From positions 620,001 to 684,000 of the forward strand of contig JACKEJ010000005.1 of the NCBI GenBank assembly GCA_020633055.1: a DNA stretch of 64,000 bases. The letters are read 5' to 3'. The position numbers were made by a program, and so were the translations under genes. Under the pieces are notes generated by a model. That model was not told the origin of the DNA, made no database searches, and saw only the letters and a list, made by a program, of their open reading frames with translations. This document shows, piece after piece, positions 46,068-54,801 of this stretch; within the stretch, counting starts at the first letter, position 1; each line of letters begins with the position of its first letter. This DNA is from Sandaracinaceae bacterium. Lineage in GTDB: Bacteria; Myxococcota_A; Polyangia; Polyangiales; Houyiibacteriaceae.

Positions 46068-46784
46068 ATGTCGGAGCTGACCCGTCTCGACCCGCTCAAG
46101 ATCCTGAGCACCGCGGAGCTGCTGGCGCGCCGCATCCACGAGCGCTTCCCGGAGAGCGGGCTGTCACGCGTCAGCCAAGAGCTGGTCACGTTGGCCTCGC
46201 ACGCCAAGGAGACCAGCGAGTGGATCGAGCGCCCCAACATGAAGCTGCGCGCGCTCAGCGTGGCGGTGGTCACGCTCATCGTGGTCGTCAGCGTTGCGGC
46301 CGTGGTGGCCACCGTGCGCGCGGGGCACCAGAGCGCGACCTTCGGGCTGCCCGAGCTGGTGCAGGTGGCGGAGGCCGGCGTGAACGACCTGGTGCTGCTC
46401 GGCGCCGCCATCTTCTTCCTCTTCTCGGTGGAGCGCCGCGCCAAGCGCGCCAAGGTGTTCCAGGCCGTGCAGCAGCTGCGGACCCTCGCGCACCTGGTGG
46501 ACGTCCACCAGCTCACCAAGAACCCCGACGCGCTCGAGGCGGACTACACCAGCACGGAGAGCTCGCCCGTGCGGCGCATGAGCCCCTTCCAGCTCAACCG
46601 CTACCTCGACTACTGCACGGAGATGCTCAGCCTCGTCGGGAAGATCGCCGCCCTCTACTGCGAGGGCTTCGACGACGAGGAGGCGGTCGAGGCCGTGACC
46701 GACCTCGAGCAGATGACGATCGGCCTGCAACGCAAGATCTGGCAGAAGATCGTAGTCTTGGATCACCACACCACGAGCGAATAG
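46068..46784 (+). CDS. Hypothetical membrane protein
   Basis: The product is 238 residues. There is an N-terminal amphipathic helical part (1-60), two membrane helices (about 62-85, 'LSVAVVTLIVVVSVAAVVAT', and about 103-122), and a soluble C-terminal helical domain of about 110 residues with 'LRTLAHLVDVHQLTKNPDAL' and 'YLDYCTEMLSLVGKIAAL'. I do not recognise the family. It precedes the SpoU-type methyltransferase gene by 24 bases and is probably co-transcribed with it. Confidence 0.8.
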   Translation: MSELTRLDPLKILSTAELLARRIHERFPESGLSRVSQELVTLASHAKETSEWIERPNMKLRALSVAVVTLIVVVSVAAVVATVRAGHQSATFGLPELVQVAEAGVNDLVLLGAAIFFLFSVERRAKRAKVFQAVQQLRTLAHLVDVHQLTKNPDALEADYTSTESSPVRRMSPFQLNRYLDYCTEMLSLVGKIAALYCEGFDDEEAVEAVTDLEQMTIGLQRKIWQKIVVLDHHTTSE

Positions 46785-46808
46785 CCCCCCACCCCCCCCA
46801 AGGAGCTT

Positions 46809-47360
46809 ATGGCGCACGTCCCCCCCTTCGACATGCCGCGCAGTGAGATCCGCGACACGCTGGACACCATCCGGCACCCGTTCCGCGTCGCCATCGACCG
46901 CGCGAAGAACCCGTTCAACATCGGCGCGATCATCCGCACGGCGCACTCCTTCCTGGCGCGCGAGATCATCCTCATCGGCTCCGAGCCCTGGTACCCACGC
47001 GCGGCCATGGGCATGCAGCGCTACGAGAACATCGTGGAGATCCCCAGCAGCCAAGCCTTCGTCGACAAGGCGCGGCAGGAGGGCTGGCCCATCGTCGCGT
47101 TCGAGAAGGACGCGTCCAACGTGGGGCTGTGGGAGGCCGAGCTGCCCGAGGACGCGGTGCTGGTCTTCGGCAACGAGGACGACGGCTGCGCGCGTGAGGT
47201 GCTGGACGCGGCGCAGCAGGTCGTGGCCATCCCCATGTACGGCATCAACCACAGCTACCCGATCGCCGTGTCCGCGGGCATCGGCATGGCCGAGTGGGCG
47301 CGGCGCCGCTACCAAAACGGGTGCGTGGTGACGCCCACGGCGCGTGTCACAGCGGGGTGA
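46809..47360 (+). CDS. TrmH/SpoU-family RNA 2'-O-methyltransferase
   Basis: The product is 183 residues. The three SpoU motifs are present in order: 'NPFNIGAIIRTAHSF' (motif 1, catalytic Arg), 'LVFGNEDDGCAREVL' (motif 2) and 'IPMYGINHSYPIAVSAGIGM' (motif 3). Motif 3 has Tyr-Pro-Ile where the family usually has Ser-Leu-Asn, a modest deviation. It folds as a trefoil knot and uses SAM to methylate tRNA or rRNA. An AAGGAG site precedes the ATG. Three tRNA genes follow immediately. Confidence 0.93.
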   Translation: MAHVPPFDMPRSEIRDTLDTIRHPFRVAIDRAKNPFNIGAIIRTAHSFLAREIILIGSEPWYPRAAMGMQRYENIVEIPSSQAFVDKARQEGWPIVAFEKDASNVGLWEAELPEDAVLVFGNEDDGCAREVLDAAQQVVAIPMYGINHSYPIAVSAGIGMAEWARRRYQNGCVVTPTARVTAG

Positions 47361-47430
47361 ACGGAAGGGGGCGGGATAGGACTTGCCAAGTCGTCATCCG
47401 CCGCTATAGTCCGCGCCGTCCTCCCTTCTG

Positions 47431-47505
47431 GTGGGTGTAGCTCAGTGGTAGAGCACTGGATTGTGGCTCCGGGTGTCGCGGGTTCAAGTCCCGTCACTCA
47501 CCCCA
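47431..47505 (+). tRNA. tRNA-His (anticodon GTG), CCA encoded
   Basis: The cloverleaf starts GTGGGTGTAGCTCAGTGG with G at 47430 able to serve as the extra G-1. The anticodon loop ATTGTGGCT gives GTG. Discriminator C (47502) is typical of tRNA-His. CCA is encoded. Confidence 0.96.
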
Positions 47506-47611
47506 GAAACCCGCCGAGACCCCTCGGCAACTTTTCCTTGACATCGCTTAACTTTCGCTTCACGTGGTGGCGCCTCGGCCTTCCCGGAGACCGAGACGCG
47601 ACCTCGCGATT

Positions 47612-47685
47612 GCACCCGTAGCTCAGCTGGATAGAGCGTCGGACTTCGAATCCGCAGGTCGTAGGTTCGACTCCTACCGGGTGTG
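47612..47685 (+). tRNA. tRNA-Arg (anticodon TCG)
   Basis: A 74-base cloverleaf begins GCACCCGTAGCTCAGCTGG. The loop CTTCGAA gives anticodon TCG. CCA is not encoded directly after the discriminator, and the G1-U72 end pair is slightly irregular. Confidence 0.94.
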
Positions 47686-47698
47686 CCCCATCCCTTTC

Positions 47699-47771
47699 GG
47701 GTCATTAGCTCAATCGGTAGAGCAGCGGATTCTTAATCCGTTGGCTCTCGGTTCAAGTCCGAGATGACCCA
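47699..47771 (+). tRNA. tRNA-Lys (anticodon CTT)
   Basis: A 73-base cloverleaf begins GGGTCATTAGCTCAATCGG. The loop TTCTTAA gives anticodon CTT. The CCA end is not encoded. Confidence 0.95.
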
Positions 47772-47776
47772 CCCAG

Positions 47777-47811
47777 CCCCTTGGTGCATTGCACCAAGGG
47801 GTTTTCTTCTT
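47777..47811 (+). terminator. Rho-independent terminator after the tRNA trio
   Basis: Arms ccccttggtgc (47777-47787) and gcaccaagggg (47791-47801) form a perfect hairpin followed by ttttcttctt. Confidence 0.95.
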
Positions 47812-47991
47812 CCGTCAGCGGCTACGAAATGCCCGTGCGTCGTGGGCGCGGGCCCTAGCGAGCCCAGACCGCCTCTTCACGTGCCTTGAACCGCCCACCG
47901 CCCTCGCTCAGACTTTCGGCATGAGCGCCCCGGGAACGAGAGACCCAAGCACAGCATCCACGTGAACATCCCACTCAGTCACCCCCCGGCG

Positions 47992-48432
47992 ATGCACGTG
48001 CGACGACGGCTAGGAATCGGGCTGTCTCTATTCCTTGTCGCGTGTCCGGCGCTTGAAGAGACGCGAGGTGAAAACGGTGTCCTCTCCTTCAGTCGTTTCG
48101 ACTCGGCTGACTGCCCGTCGCAATGCACCGTGCCTCCTGAGATGCCAACACGTACGACTTGGCACATCGCGGTCCGTTCTGACGACCCATTCGACGGCTC
48201 ACCTGATGGAGTGGGGGTTACTCTCGGAGACTGGGAGCTTGCCCATTGGTGCCGGTCTGGATCGCGGAGTCAACGGCTAGAAAGTCCTGATGCGATGTGC
48301 GGTGGGACAGTCTACTCGGTGCTGACGGTTGACGTTCACTCCGCCGATGAGGCGAGCGCGGCCGAGCTCGCGATTCGAGACCCTGGTGGGGCCGTGATCG
48401 ATCGAGTGACGTTCGATGTCGTCGTGGAGTAG
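47992..48432 (+). CDS. Low-GC hypothetical lipoprotein
   Basis: The product is 146 residues. A signal with Arg-rich start leads to 'LSLFLVACPALEE' (lipid Cys18). The mature part has Cys pairs ('DCPSQC', 'HWCRS', 'AMCGG') and a beta-rich look. I do not recognise the family. The GC content over this gene is clearly lower (about 57-58% by eye) than the roughly 70% around it, and codon use is less biased, suggesting acquisition from elsewhere. It lies next to the tRNA cluster, a common integration area, but no integrase or repeats are visible. Confidence 0.72.
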   Translation: MHVRRRLGIGLSLFLVACPALEETRGENGVLSFSRFDSADCPSQCTVPPEMPTRTTWHIAVRSDDPFDGSPDGVGVTLGDWELAHWCRSGSRSQRLESPDAMCGGTVYSVLTVDVHSADEASAAELAIRDPGGAVIDRVTFDVVVE

Positions 48433-48448
48433 CAGCGGGGGAGACCCC

Positions 48449-49510
48449 TCAAGGGGCAACGCGCGTGGCGGTGGCCGTGAGTCCGAACGAGAGCGCCGTG
48501 CACTGACCGTCAACCTGCACGTCGTACCGTGCCTCCAGCAGCGGCTCGATGTCGTCGAAGGTGACGTCATCCTGCCGTGTCGCCAGCAGCTCCATGACCG
48601 CCGCCTCCAACGACGAGCGTTCGAGCGCGCCGCTGATGACCACGTCCGTGAGTGAGTCCGCCCCGACGATGCCGGTGGCGACGACGTTCGTGAGCGCGAG
48701 GGTGAGGTTCACGGTCTCGGTCCCCGTCGCGTAGGGAAGCATCAGCTCCACAGTGGGACGCCGAGCTCGGAAGCGGCCGCTCCCATCCAGGACGCCGAGG
48801 AACTGGCCCACCGCGAGAGGATCGCCTTCTTGGTTCTCCCACTGCAGCACGACACAGTTGGTGCCCACACCGACGGACACGAAGAGCTGAAGCCCCTCGC
48901 GGATCCCCTCCTGCAGGTCGATCGGGTCGACGACATCCACCGCCAACAGGTCGGTGGCGAGTCCAATGAGAACGTTGTCGACTGAGCCAACGAAGTCCGG
49001 CACCCCGCAGCGGTCGCCAGCATGGTCCACGTCGTGTCCGACCACGCTCCCCTCCTCCGCCTGCTCGGGCGTGGGAATGAGCAAGGCGTCCAGTCTGTAG
49101 CGCACGCTGTCGCCAACATCGGCCCCGCAGCCGTGAGCGCAGGCAACCCCATCGCCGCCATAGTTGGGCAGGCACGTGCAGGTATAGGCCGCCGCCGTAT
49201 CCGTGCAGGTCGCGTCCGGCGAGCAGTTGTGCGTGCCCAGGTCGCACTCGTCCGTTTCGACGATCGAGGTGCACGTGCGCCCGTTGCCCGCGTACCCCGT
49301 GGGACAGGCGAGGCAGAGCACCTCGCCCGAGCTGCTGGTTTCGCACGGGACCATGGGGGTGATGGAGCAGCCGCCGTTGTTCACGGCGCACGTAGCGCTG
49401 GCGGCATGGTCGGCCGTCCCGCTGTCGAGGGACGCCCCTGCGTTCCCACAACCCATCACGACAACACTGGCGCCCACGACCAGACTGAAGAGGGCCTTGT
49501 GAATGGTCAT
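48449..49510 (-). CDS. EGF-like lipoprotein, paralogue of the next gene
   Basis: The product is 353 residues. The signal ends 'SVVVMGCGNAG' (Cys21). EGF-like modules lie at about 40-125 ('CAVNNGGCSI', 'DECDLGTHNCSPDATC'). The C-terminal about 220 residues form a domain also present in the neighbouring lipoprotein: both start near 'YR(L/V)..L(L/M)IP' and contain a 'G-D-D...CG..D..G.VDN' motif ('CGVPDFVGSVDN' here). The domain is unknown to me. It is probably surface-exposed. Confidence 0.8.
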   Translation of the reverse strand: MTIHKALFSLVVGASVVVMGCGNAGASLDSGTADHAASATCAVNNGGCSITPMVPCETSSSGEVLCLACPTGYAGNGRTCTSIVETDECDLGTHNCSPDATCTDTAAAYTCTCLPNYGGDGVACAHGCGADVGDSVRYRLDALLIPTPEQAEEGSVVGHDVDHAGDRCGVPDFVGSVDNVLIGLATDLLAVDVVDPIDLQEGIREGLQLFVSVGVGTNCVVLQWENQEGDPLAVGQFLGVLDGSGRFRARRPTVELMLPYATGTETVNLTLALTNVVATGIVGADSLTDVVISGALERSSLEAAVMELLATRQDDVTFDDIEPLLEARYDVQVDGQCTALSFGLTATATRVAP

Positions 49511-49608
49511 GAGTCTCGTCTCCACGCGTCCTCGCCCTCCCAGTCTAGCGCACAGGATGCTCAGTCAAGAGCGCAGCGAGTGAGGCGCGCTGCGGGCCGC
49601 GTGGTTTG

Positions 49609-51054
49609 CTATGGGTCGACCGTCGCGGCGCCCAGCAGGCCGAGCGAGATCCCGGAGCACGCGGGGTCTTCGTCAGGGATGTCCACGTCGCGCAAGCCAG
49701 CGACGATGGCGTCCACGGTGGGCTGCAGGTCCGCGTGGTCGAGCTGCCCCAGCAGTACCTGCAGCGCGTTTCTCAAGCGGTAGTGGACGAGGGTGCCGGC
49801 CAGGACGAGCTCCGAGATGCCCGCGGGGCCTTGTCGTCCCGAGATCACCGCGTCCCGCAGCGGCAACGCGAGCATGGTGGTTCCTTCGTCAGCGCGGATG
49901 GGCACGGCCAAGGCGAGGTGCTCGAACTGCACGCGAAACACCCCGTCGGCCACGGTCGCTCGCGTCGGGCCAGCGAGGACGGAGCCCGCGGCGCTACGCA
50001 CCGAGACGTCGGTGATGGCGCCGCAGGTACGGACGTCGATGACGACGCCGAGGGAGACGCACTCGCTGTCCCCCTCTCGACACGGGAGGGCGGCGTCCAG
50101 CTCGGCGTCGAGGTCGAGCGGCGTCTGATCGCGTAGCTGAGCTTGCAGCTCGACGAACGCGTTGTCGACACCGCCCGGGTAGTCGGCGTGACCGCACGCG
50201 TCGTCCACGCCATCGAGGTCCAAGCCTACCGCGCCGACGAGCGCGTCCTCGCGCGACGGAATCATCAGCGACGAGACCCGGTAGCTCAGCACCGGCGTGT
50301 CATCCGGGCAACGTGGCGGGCCACAGACGTAGCTGAAGTTCGAAGGCGTCGGCGAGAACGCACCCGAGCCCAGCTCCTGGTGGAGGTTGCACGACTGGTC
50401 TGCGGCACAGTCCGCGTTGCTCCGACAGTTCGCCGTGATGCAGTGGAGGTTGCCGGCAAAGGGGACCGTCGGGAGCGAACCGACGATGGGCGCACACGCG
50501 TGCCCCGCGAGGCAGTCGTCGTCGGTGAAACACTCGTCGTAGACACAGCCCCGTGAGCTGACCAGGTCTTGATGGCTGTGTGCGCACTGCCCGTTGACAC
50601 CATCGCGGCAGTCGTCGTCCTCGTCGCAGCTCTCGAACGTCGCGGGCACTGGGGGCCCGAGCTGACCGGCATGGCGGCAGATGGGGTACGCAGGCACTTC
50701 ATCCCGCACTTGCAACACCGGGCGTGCCTCACAGGTCGGTTCGCAGGATGCATGCGCGTGCTCGCAGCGTCCGCGGCTCTCGTAGAGCGCGTCACAGTCG
50801 GACCCCTCGCAGCCGGCGTAGCACCCGCCGTCCAGCACGGGCTCGCATGCATACCCATTCCAGGCGTAGCCCAAGGTCCTGGGCACCTCCGTCCCTCGAC
50901 AGCGCGCCATGGGCTCGAAGCGCTGACGTACCGCAGGGACCACCGCGCAGTCCGCGGCGGGTGGTTGATCGCAGCCGACCGCGACCATGGACGCCGCGAG
51001 CCAAACGAACCCGAGCGCGACCTGGCACACGCCTCTCCTCATTCGTCTCCGCAT
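49609..51054 (-). CDS. Cys-rich lipoprotein, paralogue of the previous gene in its C-terminal domain
   Basis: The product is 481 residues. An Arg-rich N-terminus leads to 'SMVAVGCDQPP' (lipid Cys28; ATG 51054 chosen, GTG 51060 possible). The N-terminal about 240 residues have many cysteines, including 'CTDD/CRSNADCAADQSC'-like modules. The last about 220 residues repeat the unknown domain of the downstream gene ('YRVSSLMIPSREDAL', 'CGHADYPGGVDNAF'). The two genes lie in the same direction with a 98-base gap, so they look like a tandem duplication with divergent N-terminal regions. Confidence 0.8.
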   Translation of the reverse strand: MRRRMRRGVCQVALGFVWLAASMVAVGCDQPPAADCAVVPAVRQRFEPMARCRGTEVPRTLGYAWNGYACEPVLDGGCYAGCEGSDCDALYESRGRCEHAHASCEPTCEARPVLQVRDEVPAYPICRHAGQLGPPVPATFESCDEDDDCRDGVNGQCAHSHQDLVSSRGCVYDECFTDDDCLAGHACAPIVGSLPTVPFAGNLHCITANCRSNADCAADQSCNLHQELGSGAFSPTPSNFSYVCGPPRCPDDTPVLSYRVSSLMIPSREDALVGAVGLDLDGVDDACGHADYPGGVDNAFVELQAQLRDQTPLDLDAELDAALPCREGDSECVSLGVVIDVRTCGAITDVSVRSAAGSVLAGPTRATVADGVFRVQFEHLALAVPIRADEGTTMLALPLRDAVISGRQGPAGISELVLAGTLVHYRLRNALQVLLGQLDHADLQPTVDAIVAGLRDVDIPDEDPACSGISLGLLGAATVDP

Positions 51055-51172
51055 CCTCACAGCCTATGTGGATCACGACGTCCCAGCCAGGATGGACGAA
51101 CGGTCACTGGCTCCTTGCTCACGGCAGCGACCGTCCGCGGCATCATCGAAACGATGGATGGGGGTGTGAGGG

Positions 51173-51634
51173 CTACTCGTTGATCGCCTCGACGCCTTCT
51201 GCCGCGAGGCGCGCAAGACCGTCCGTCATTGCCTGGAGCTGTTCGGGCGCGTGCCCCTTCCAGTCGGTGACTTCGCCAGTGACCCGCAGTGGAGCCCGCG
51301 ACCGGTACGACCTGGTTGGGTTGCCGGGGAACTTCTTGTCCGTGAGGTTCGGGTCATCCTCGACTGGACCCGTGGGTTCGACGATGTAGATGCGACCCCG
51401 GCCATCGCCGATCGCCAGCTCGGCGCCCCACGTGGCCGCATCCAGCGTCGCGGTGAAGTAGACGAACGCGGCGCTGTCCCGGTTGCCGTAGTTCGATCGA
51501 CGACCGGGCTCGACGAGGTCGCCTGGCTTCAAGTCGGCCTTGGTCCCGTGGAGGAAGCCCTCTTCCCCACGGTCGTTGGTCCACACCTTGAACGGCTCGG
51601 GGGCAGGAGGCGTCACCATGTCCAACTCACTCAT
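51173..51634 (-). CDS. arr: Rifamycin ADP-ribosyltransferase (Arr)
   Basis: The product is 153 residues, the usual Arr length. The sequence is very close to the family: 'FLHGTKADLKPGDLVEPG', 'RGRIYIVEPTGPVEDDPNLT', 'KKFPGNPTRSYRSRAPLRV'. The catalytic triad of Arr-ms (His19, Tyr49, Asp84) maps to H29, Y59 and D94. The enzyme transfers ADP-ribose from NAD+ to the C23 hydroxyl of rifamycins, giving resistance. It is a single gene with its own upstream region and no mobile element beside it. Natural producers or competitors of rifamycins in soil would explain an intrinsic copy (inference). Confidence 0.95.
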   Translation of the reverse strand: MSELDMVTPPAPEPFKVWTNDRGEEGFLHGTKADLKPGDLVEPGRRSNYGNRDSAAFVYFTATLDAATWGAELAIGDGRGRIYIVEPTGPVEDDPNLTDKKFPGNPTRSYRSRAPLRVTGEVTDWKGHAPEQLQAMTDGLARLAAEGVEAINE

Positions 51635-51671
51635 CCAGGATCGGCGGACGCGGAATGACGCCGCGCCCGCC

Positions 51672-53063
51672 CTACAGCTCCACCGGGACCAGCGCCGGTG
51701 AAAAGCTCGTGCAGCCGTACGCGAACAGCTCGTCGCTCTCTAGGTACAAGATGGGCGCGAACGGGGGCGCGGCGGCCTGGCTCTCGACGTCGATGTTGAC
51801 GAAGGTGGAGCCGTTCTCGCCCACGCAGATGTTGGCGTCGTTGGAGGTCATGGACCCGTCCGCGGCGTTGAACATGGACTCGCCCAGGCCATCATAGAGG
51901 ACCGCGGCCGGCGTCGCCCCAGCGTACGCGCCCGAGATGAGCGCGCCGAGCTGGCGCACGATGTCGTGGCGCGTCTGCGTGCGGATGTGCGTGTTGTTGC
52001 GGACGACGATGTCCGTGACGGCGAAGTTCACGACCGTCCCAGGGGTGGCCCCGGCAGGCAGACCCAGCTCGGCGAAGTCGCCCACGATGTTCGCGGGGGT
52101 GAGCTCCCACGCGGCCTCGGACTGCTCGATCAGCAGGCCGCTCGCGATGGCGATGTCCTGCGCGAAGTTGGCGTCGAAGGTGTTGCCCTCGACGATGACC
52201 CGGCGCGAGGACGCGATGACGAGCCCGAGGCCCGCCGGCACCAGCGAGACCGTGCCGCCCGGCGAGAAGTTGCGGCCATTGTTTCCTCGCGCGGTGTTGT
52301 CGTGGATGTGTACGTCGCGCCCGACGACCGGGTTGCCCGGCAGGTCGTAGACGAGGAAGCCCATGGTGTTGCCCTCGGCGTGGTTCTCGTACACGTCCGC
52401 GTACTCGGTGTTCTCGATCTCGAGCCCCGCCACGTTGTTGGTGACGGTGTTCCTGCGCACCACCACGCGATGGCACTGGCCCACGTAGAGACCAGCGTCG
52501 GAGGCGTTGACCGCCTCGCTGTCCTCCACCAGCACGTCGAAGCATCGCACGGGATAGATGCCGTACGCACCGTTCGTGCTGCGCCCGGGGTTGGTCCAGC
52601 TGGAGCGGATGCGCCGGAAGGTCACACCCGTGCTGGCCTCCACGCGAATGCCGTCCTTTGGCGCGTCGAGCACGTGCAGGTCTTGCACCAGAAAGTCGTC
52701 CGAGACCACGTCGATGCCGTTGGACTGCGCGGCGTTCCCGGTGAAGACGAGCACGGTCTCGTCCATACCCTGGCCGACGAGGCGGACGCCATCCGCGTCG
52801 CGGATCGTGACCTGGTTGTCCATCATGAAGGTGCCAGGCCCTAGGATGATGGTGGTGTCGTCCTCGAGCGCATTCGCCGCGGCGAGCAAGCCAGCAGCGT
52901 CCCCTCCCTCGATCTCGACACAGTTGGCGGTGTCGAAGTCCGAGCAGTTGTTGGTTGCGAATGTCCCGCCATCGTCACCGCAGCCAATGGCTGCGACGCC
53001 GAACGCGAAGCATCCCGCCGCGACCTTCGTCACGCGCACGAGTGAGGAGAGGTAGACCATCAT
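51672..53063 (-). CDS. Parallel beta-helix lipoprotein
   Basis: The product is 463 residues. The signal ends 'GVAAIGCGDDGG' (Cys28). The rest is a right-handed parallel beta-helix of the NosD/pectate-lyase type, with repeated turns such as 'GIRVEASTGVTFRRIRSSW', 'SDAGLYVGQCHRVVVRRNTV', 'GLEIENTEYADVYENHAEGN'. Such proteins bind or cleave polysaccharides, but no catalytic set is clear. Two ATG codons (53063, 53060) are possible. It is divergent from the GST gene. Confidence 0.88.
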   Translation of the reverse strand: MMVYLSSLVRVTKVAAGCFAFGVAAIGCGDDGGTFATNNCSDFDTANCVEIEGGDAAGLLAAANALEDDTTIILGPGTFMMDNQVTIRDADGVRLVGQGMDETVLVFTGNAAQSNGIDVVSDDFLVQDLHVLDAPKDGIRVEASTGVTFRRIRSSWTNPGRSTNGAYGIYPVRCFDVLVEDSEAVNASDAGLYVGQCHRVVVRRNTVTNNVAGLEIENTEYADVYENHAEGNTMGFLVYDLPGNPVVGRDVHIHDNTARGNNGRNFSPGGTVSLVPAGLGLVIASSRRVIVEGNTFDANFAQDIAIASGLLIEQSEAAWELTPANIVGDFAELGLPAGATPGTVVNFAVTDIVVRNNTHIRTQTRHDIVRQLGALISGAYAGATPAAVLYDGLGESMFNAADGSMTSNDANICVGENGSTFVNIDVESQAAAPPFAPILYLESDELFAYGCTSFSPALVPVEL

Positions 53064-53243
53064 GGAGTTTGCCCTGAGCCTTTCTGTGAGCCGTGTCGGA
53101 TCGCCTGGAATCACCGTGCAACGCCACCGTTCCTGCACGCTGCTCTCCCCGAGATGGTCGCCCGCCCCTGCGAAACACGCAACCGTGGGATCGACGCCTC
53201 GAACGTCGTCGCGTCTTGGGGGCAACCACGGGCGCGCCGAGGC

Positions 53244-54014
53244 ATGGCGCCCCCCACGCGCCCATGGCACGACCAGTTCGTGAAGCTCTACATCTTCCCC
53301 ATCAGCCACTTCAGCGAGAAGGCCCGCTGGGCCTGCGACTACCACGGGCTCGACTACGAGCTGGTCAAGCTGGTGCCCGGGCCGCACATGCTGACGATGA
53401 AGCGCCTGGGGGTGCGTCGCACCACGGTGCCGGTGCTCGAGGGCACGGGGCAGACTCCCATCCAGGGCTCGGACCGCATCATCGCGCACCTGGACGAGCG
53501 CCACGGCGGCCCCGGGCTCACGCCCCGCGACGCGGGCTGGGAGGACCTGGTGAAGCGCGCGGACCTCGACCTGGGCGAGGGGCTGCGACGCATCTTCTAC
53601 GCGAGCATGATGACGCGCGACGGCGTCATCCCGCTGTGGGCCGAGGACGGCGCGTGGTGGGCGAAGCCCGTGCTGCACGGCGTGTTCCCGGTGCTCGCGA
53701 AGCGCGTGACGCAAGCCTATCGCCTGTATCCAGACGACGTGGCCGTGGCCGAGCAAGCGTTCGAGGCGCTGTGGGTGGAGCTCGAAGCGCAGCTGGGCGA
53801 CCGCCCCTACCTCTACGAGGACCGCCTGACGCGGGCGGACATCACCGTGGCCAGCCTGCTCTCGCCGCTAGTGGGGCCCGCGCAGCACCCCTTCCCGTGG
53901 TCACGCCACGCGCACGTGGACGCGCTGCTGCCGTTCGTGGCGCGCTACCGCGACCGCCCGCTGTGGCGCTACGTGGAGGCGCTGTACGCGCGCGACCGGC
54001 ACACGGCGCGCTGA
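53244..54014 (+). CDS. Glutathione S-transferase family protein
   Basis: The product is 256 residues from ATG 53244; GTG 53280 would give the more classical 'MKLYIFPISHFSEKARWAC' start and cannot be excluded. The N-terminal thioredoxin-like domain has 'TTVPVLEGTGQTPIQGSDRI' with the cis-Pro and glutathione-binding Gln/Ser. The all-helical C-terminal domain follows. It conjugates or reduces electrophiles with glutathione in the cytoplasm. It is convergent with the TetR gene and near oxygenase genes, so it may serve in the same detoxification set (inference). Confidence 0.9.
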   Translation: MAPPTRPWHDQFVKLYIFPISHFSEKARWACDYHGLDYELVKLVPGPHMLTMKRLGVRRTTVPVLEGTGQTPIQGSDRIIAHLDERHGGPGLTPRDAGWEDLVKRADLDLGEGLRRIFYASMMTRDGVIPLWAEDGAWWAKPVLHGVFPVLAKRVTQAYRLYPDDVAVAEQAFEALWVELEAQLGDRPYLYEDRLTRADITVASLLSPLVGPAQHPFPWSRHAHVDALLPFVARYRDRPLWRYVEALYARDRHTAR

Positions 54015-54083
54015 GTCGAGCTGGTGGGCGATGGTATGGAGGGCACCTGGCTTCAGCCTGGTGCCCCCCTATCGCCATCAGCG

Positions 54084-54710
54084 TCACCGGCTGTCCACGC
54101 GCGGCGAGACCCACTCGACCACGCGGCACGCCAGCTCGTCGAGCACCACGTCGGCGTCGACGTCGGGCGGGGGCGCGAGCACCAACCGGGTGAGCGCGGC
54201 GTCTACCAGCGTCACCACTAGGAACGACACCTCCTCGGCGCGGTCCTGTCGCACGCCGTCGCCTGCCATGCGGTACGCGCCGCGGGCCAGCGTGAGGTGG
54301 CGCTCCCAGGCCGCTTCGCGGTGCGGCTCGCGGATGGACGACGGGACCTCGGCGGCGATGGCGCGCAGCAGCCCCTCGCGTGAGCGCAGAGCGGCGAGCA
54401 GCGCGGCGAGCCAGCTGCGAATGGCGAAGTCCACGGGCGTACCCACCAGCTCCGCGATGGGGCGCTCGGCGTCGGCCACGAAGCCCTCCGTCGTCTGCCG
54501 CACCACCTCGTGGACCACGGCGTCCTTGTCGCCGAAGTATTCGTACAGGGAGCCGATGCTGACGCCGGCCGCCTCCGCGATGTGGTTCGTGGTGACGGCG
54601 CCGTAGCCTCGCTCCACCAGAAGCCGAGCACAGGCCTCGACGATGGCGTCGAAGGTCACGCGCGAGCGCGCCTGCCGGGGCAGCTTCTTGGGGCTGAAAT
54701 CATGGCGCAT
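54084..54710 (-). CDS. TetR-family transcriptional regulator
   Basis: The product is 208 residues. The N-terminal DNA-binding domain matches TetR: 'IVEACARLLVERGYGAVTTN' and 'HIAEAAGVSIGSLYEYFGDK'. The C-terminal ligand domain is variable. The gene is divergent from the MpaB-type oxygenase gene, with a strong palindrome between them, so auto-repression and control of the oxygenase operon are expected. The ligand is unknown. Confidence 0.95.
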   Translation of the reverse strand: MRHDFSPKKLPRQARSRVTFDAIVEACARLLVERGYGAVTTNHIAEAAGVSIGSLYEYFGDKDAVVHEVVRQTTEGFVADAERPIAELVGTPVDFAIRSWLAALLAALRSREGLLRAIAAEVPSSIREPHREAAWERHLTLARGAYRMAGDGVRQDRAEEVSFLVVTLVDAALTRLVLAPPPDVDADVVLDELACRVVEWVSPRVDSR

Positions 54711-54758
54711 GCGGGAAACCAGGGTGGTTGTGGACGGTGCGACGAGGAGACGACGCCG

Positions 54759-54799
54759 GATCCGAGTAAAGCTGAGCCTTTGCTCGGATTATACTCGGA
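54759..54799. promoter_or_regulatory. TetR operator with overlapping promoter elements
   Basis: An inverted repeat with 12-base arms (ATCCGAGTAAAG, six bases, CTTTGCTCGGAT; one mismatch) is followed by a further half-site TACTCGGA. The minus strand reads a perfect TATAAT (54788-54793) and the plus strand TATACT (54790-54795). It lies between the TetR gene and the oxygenase start at 54802, so binding would block both directions. Confidence 0.82.
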
Positions 54800-54801
54800 C
54801 G

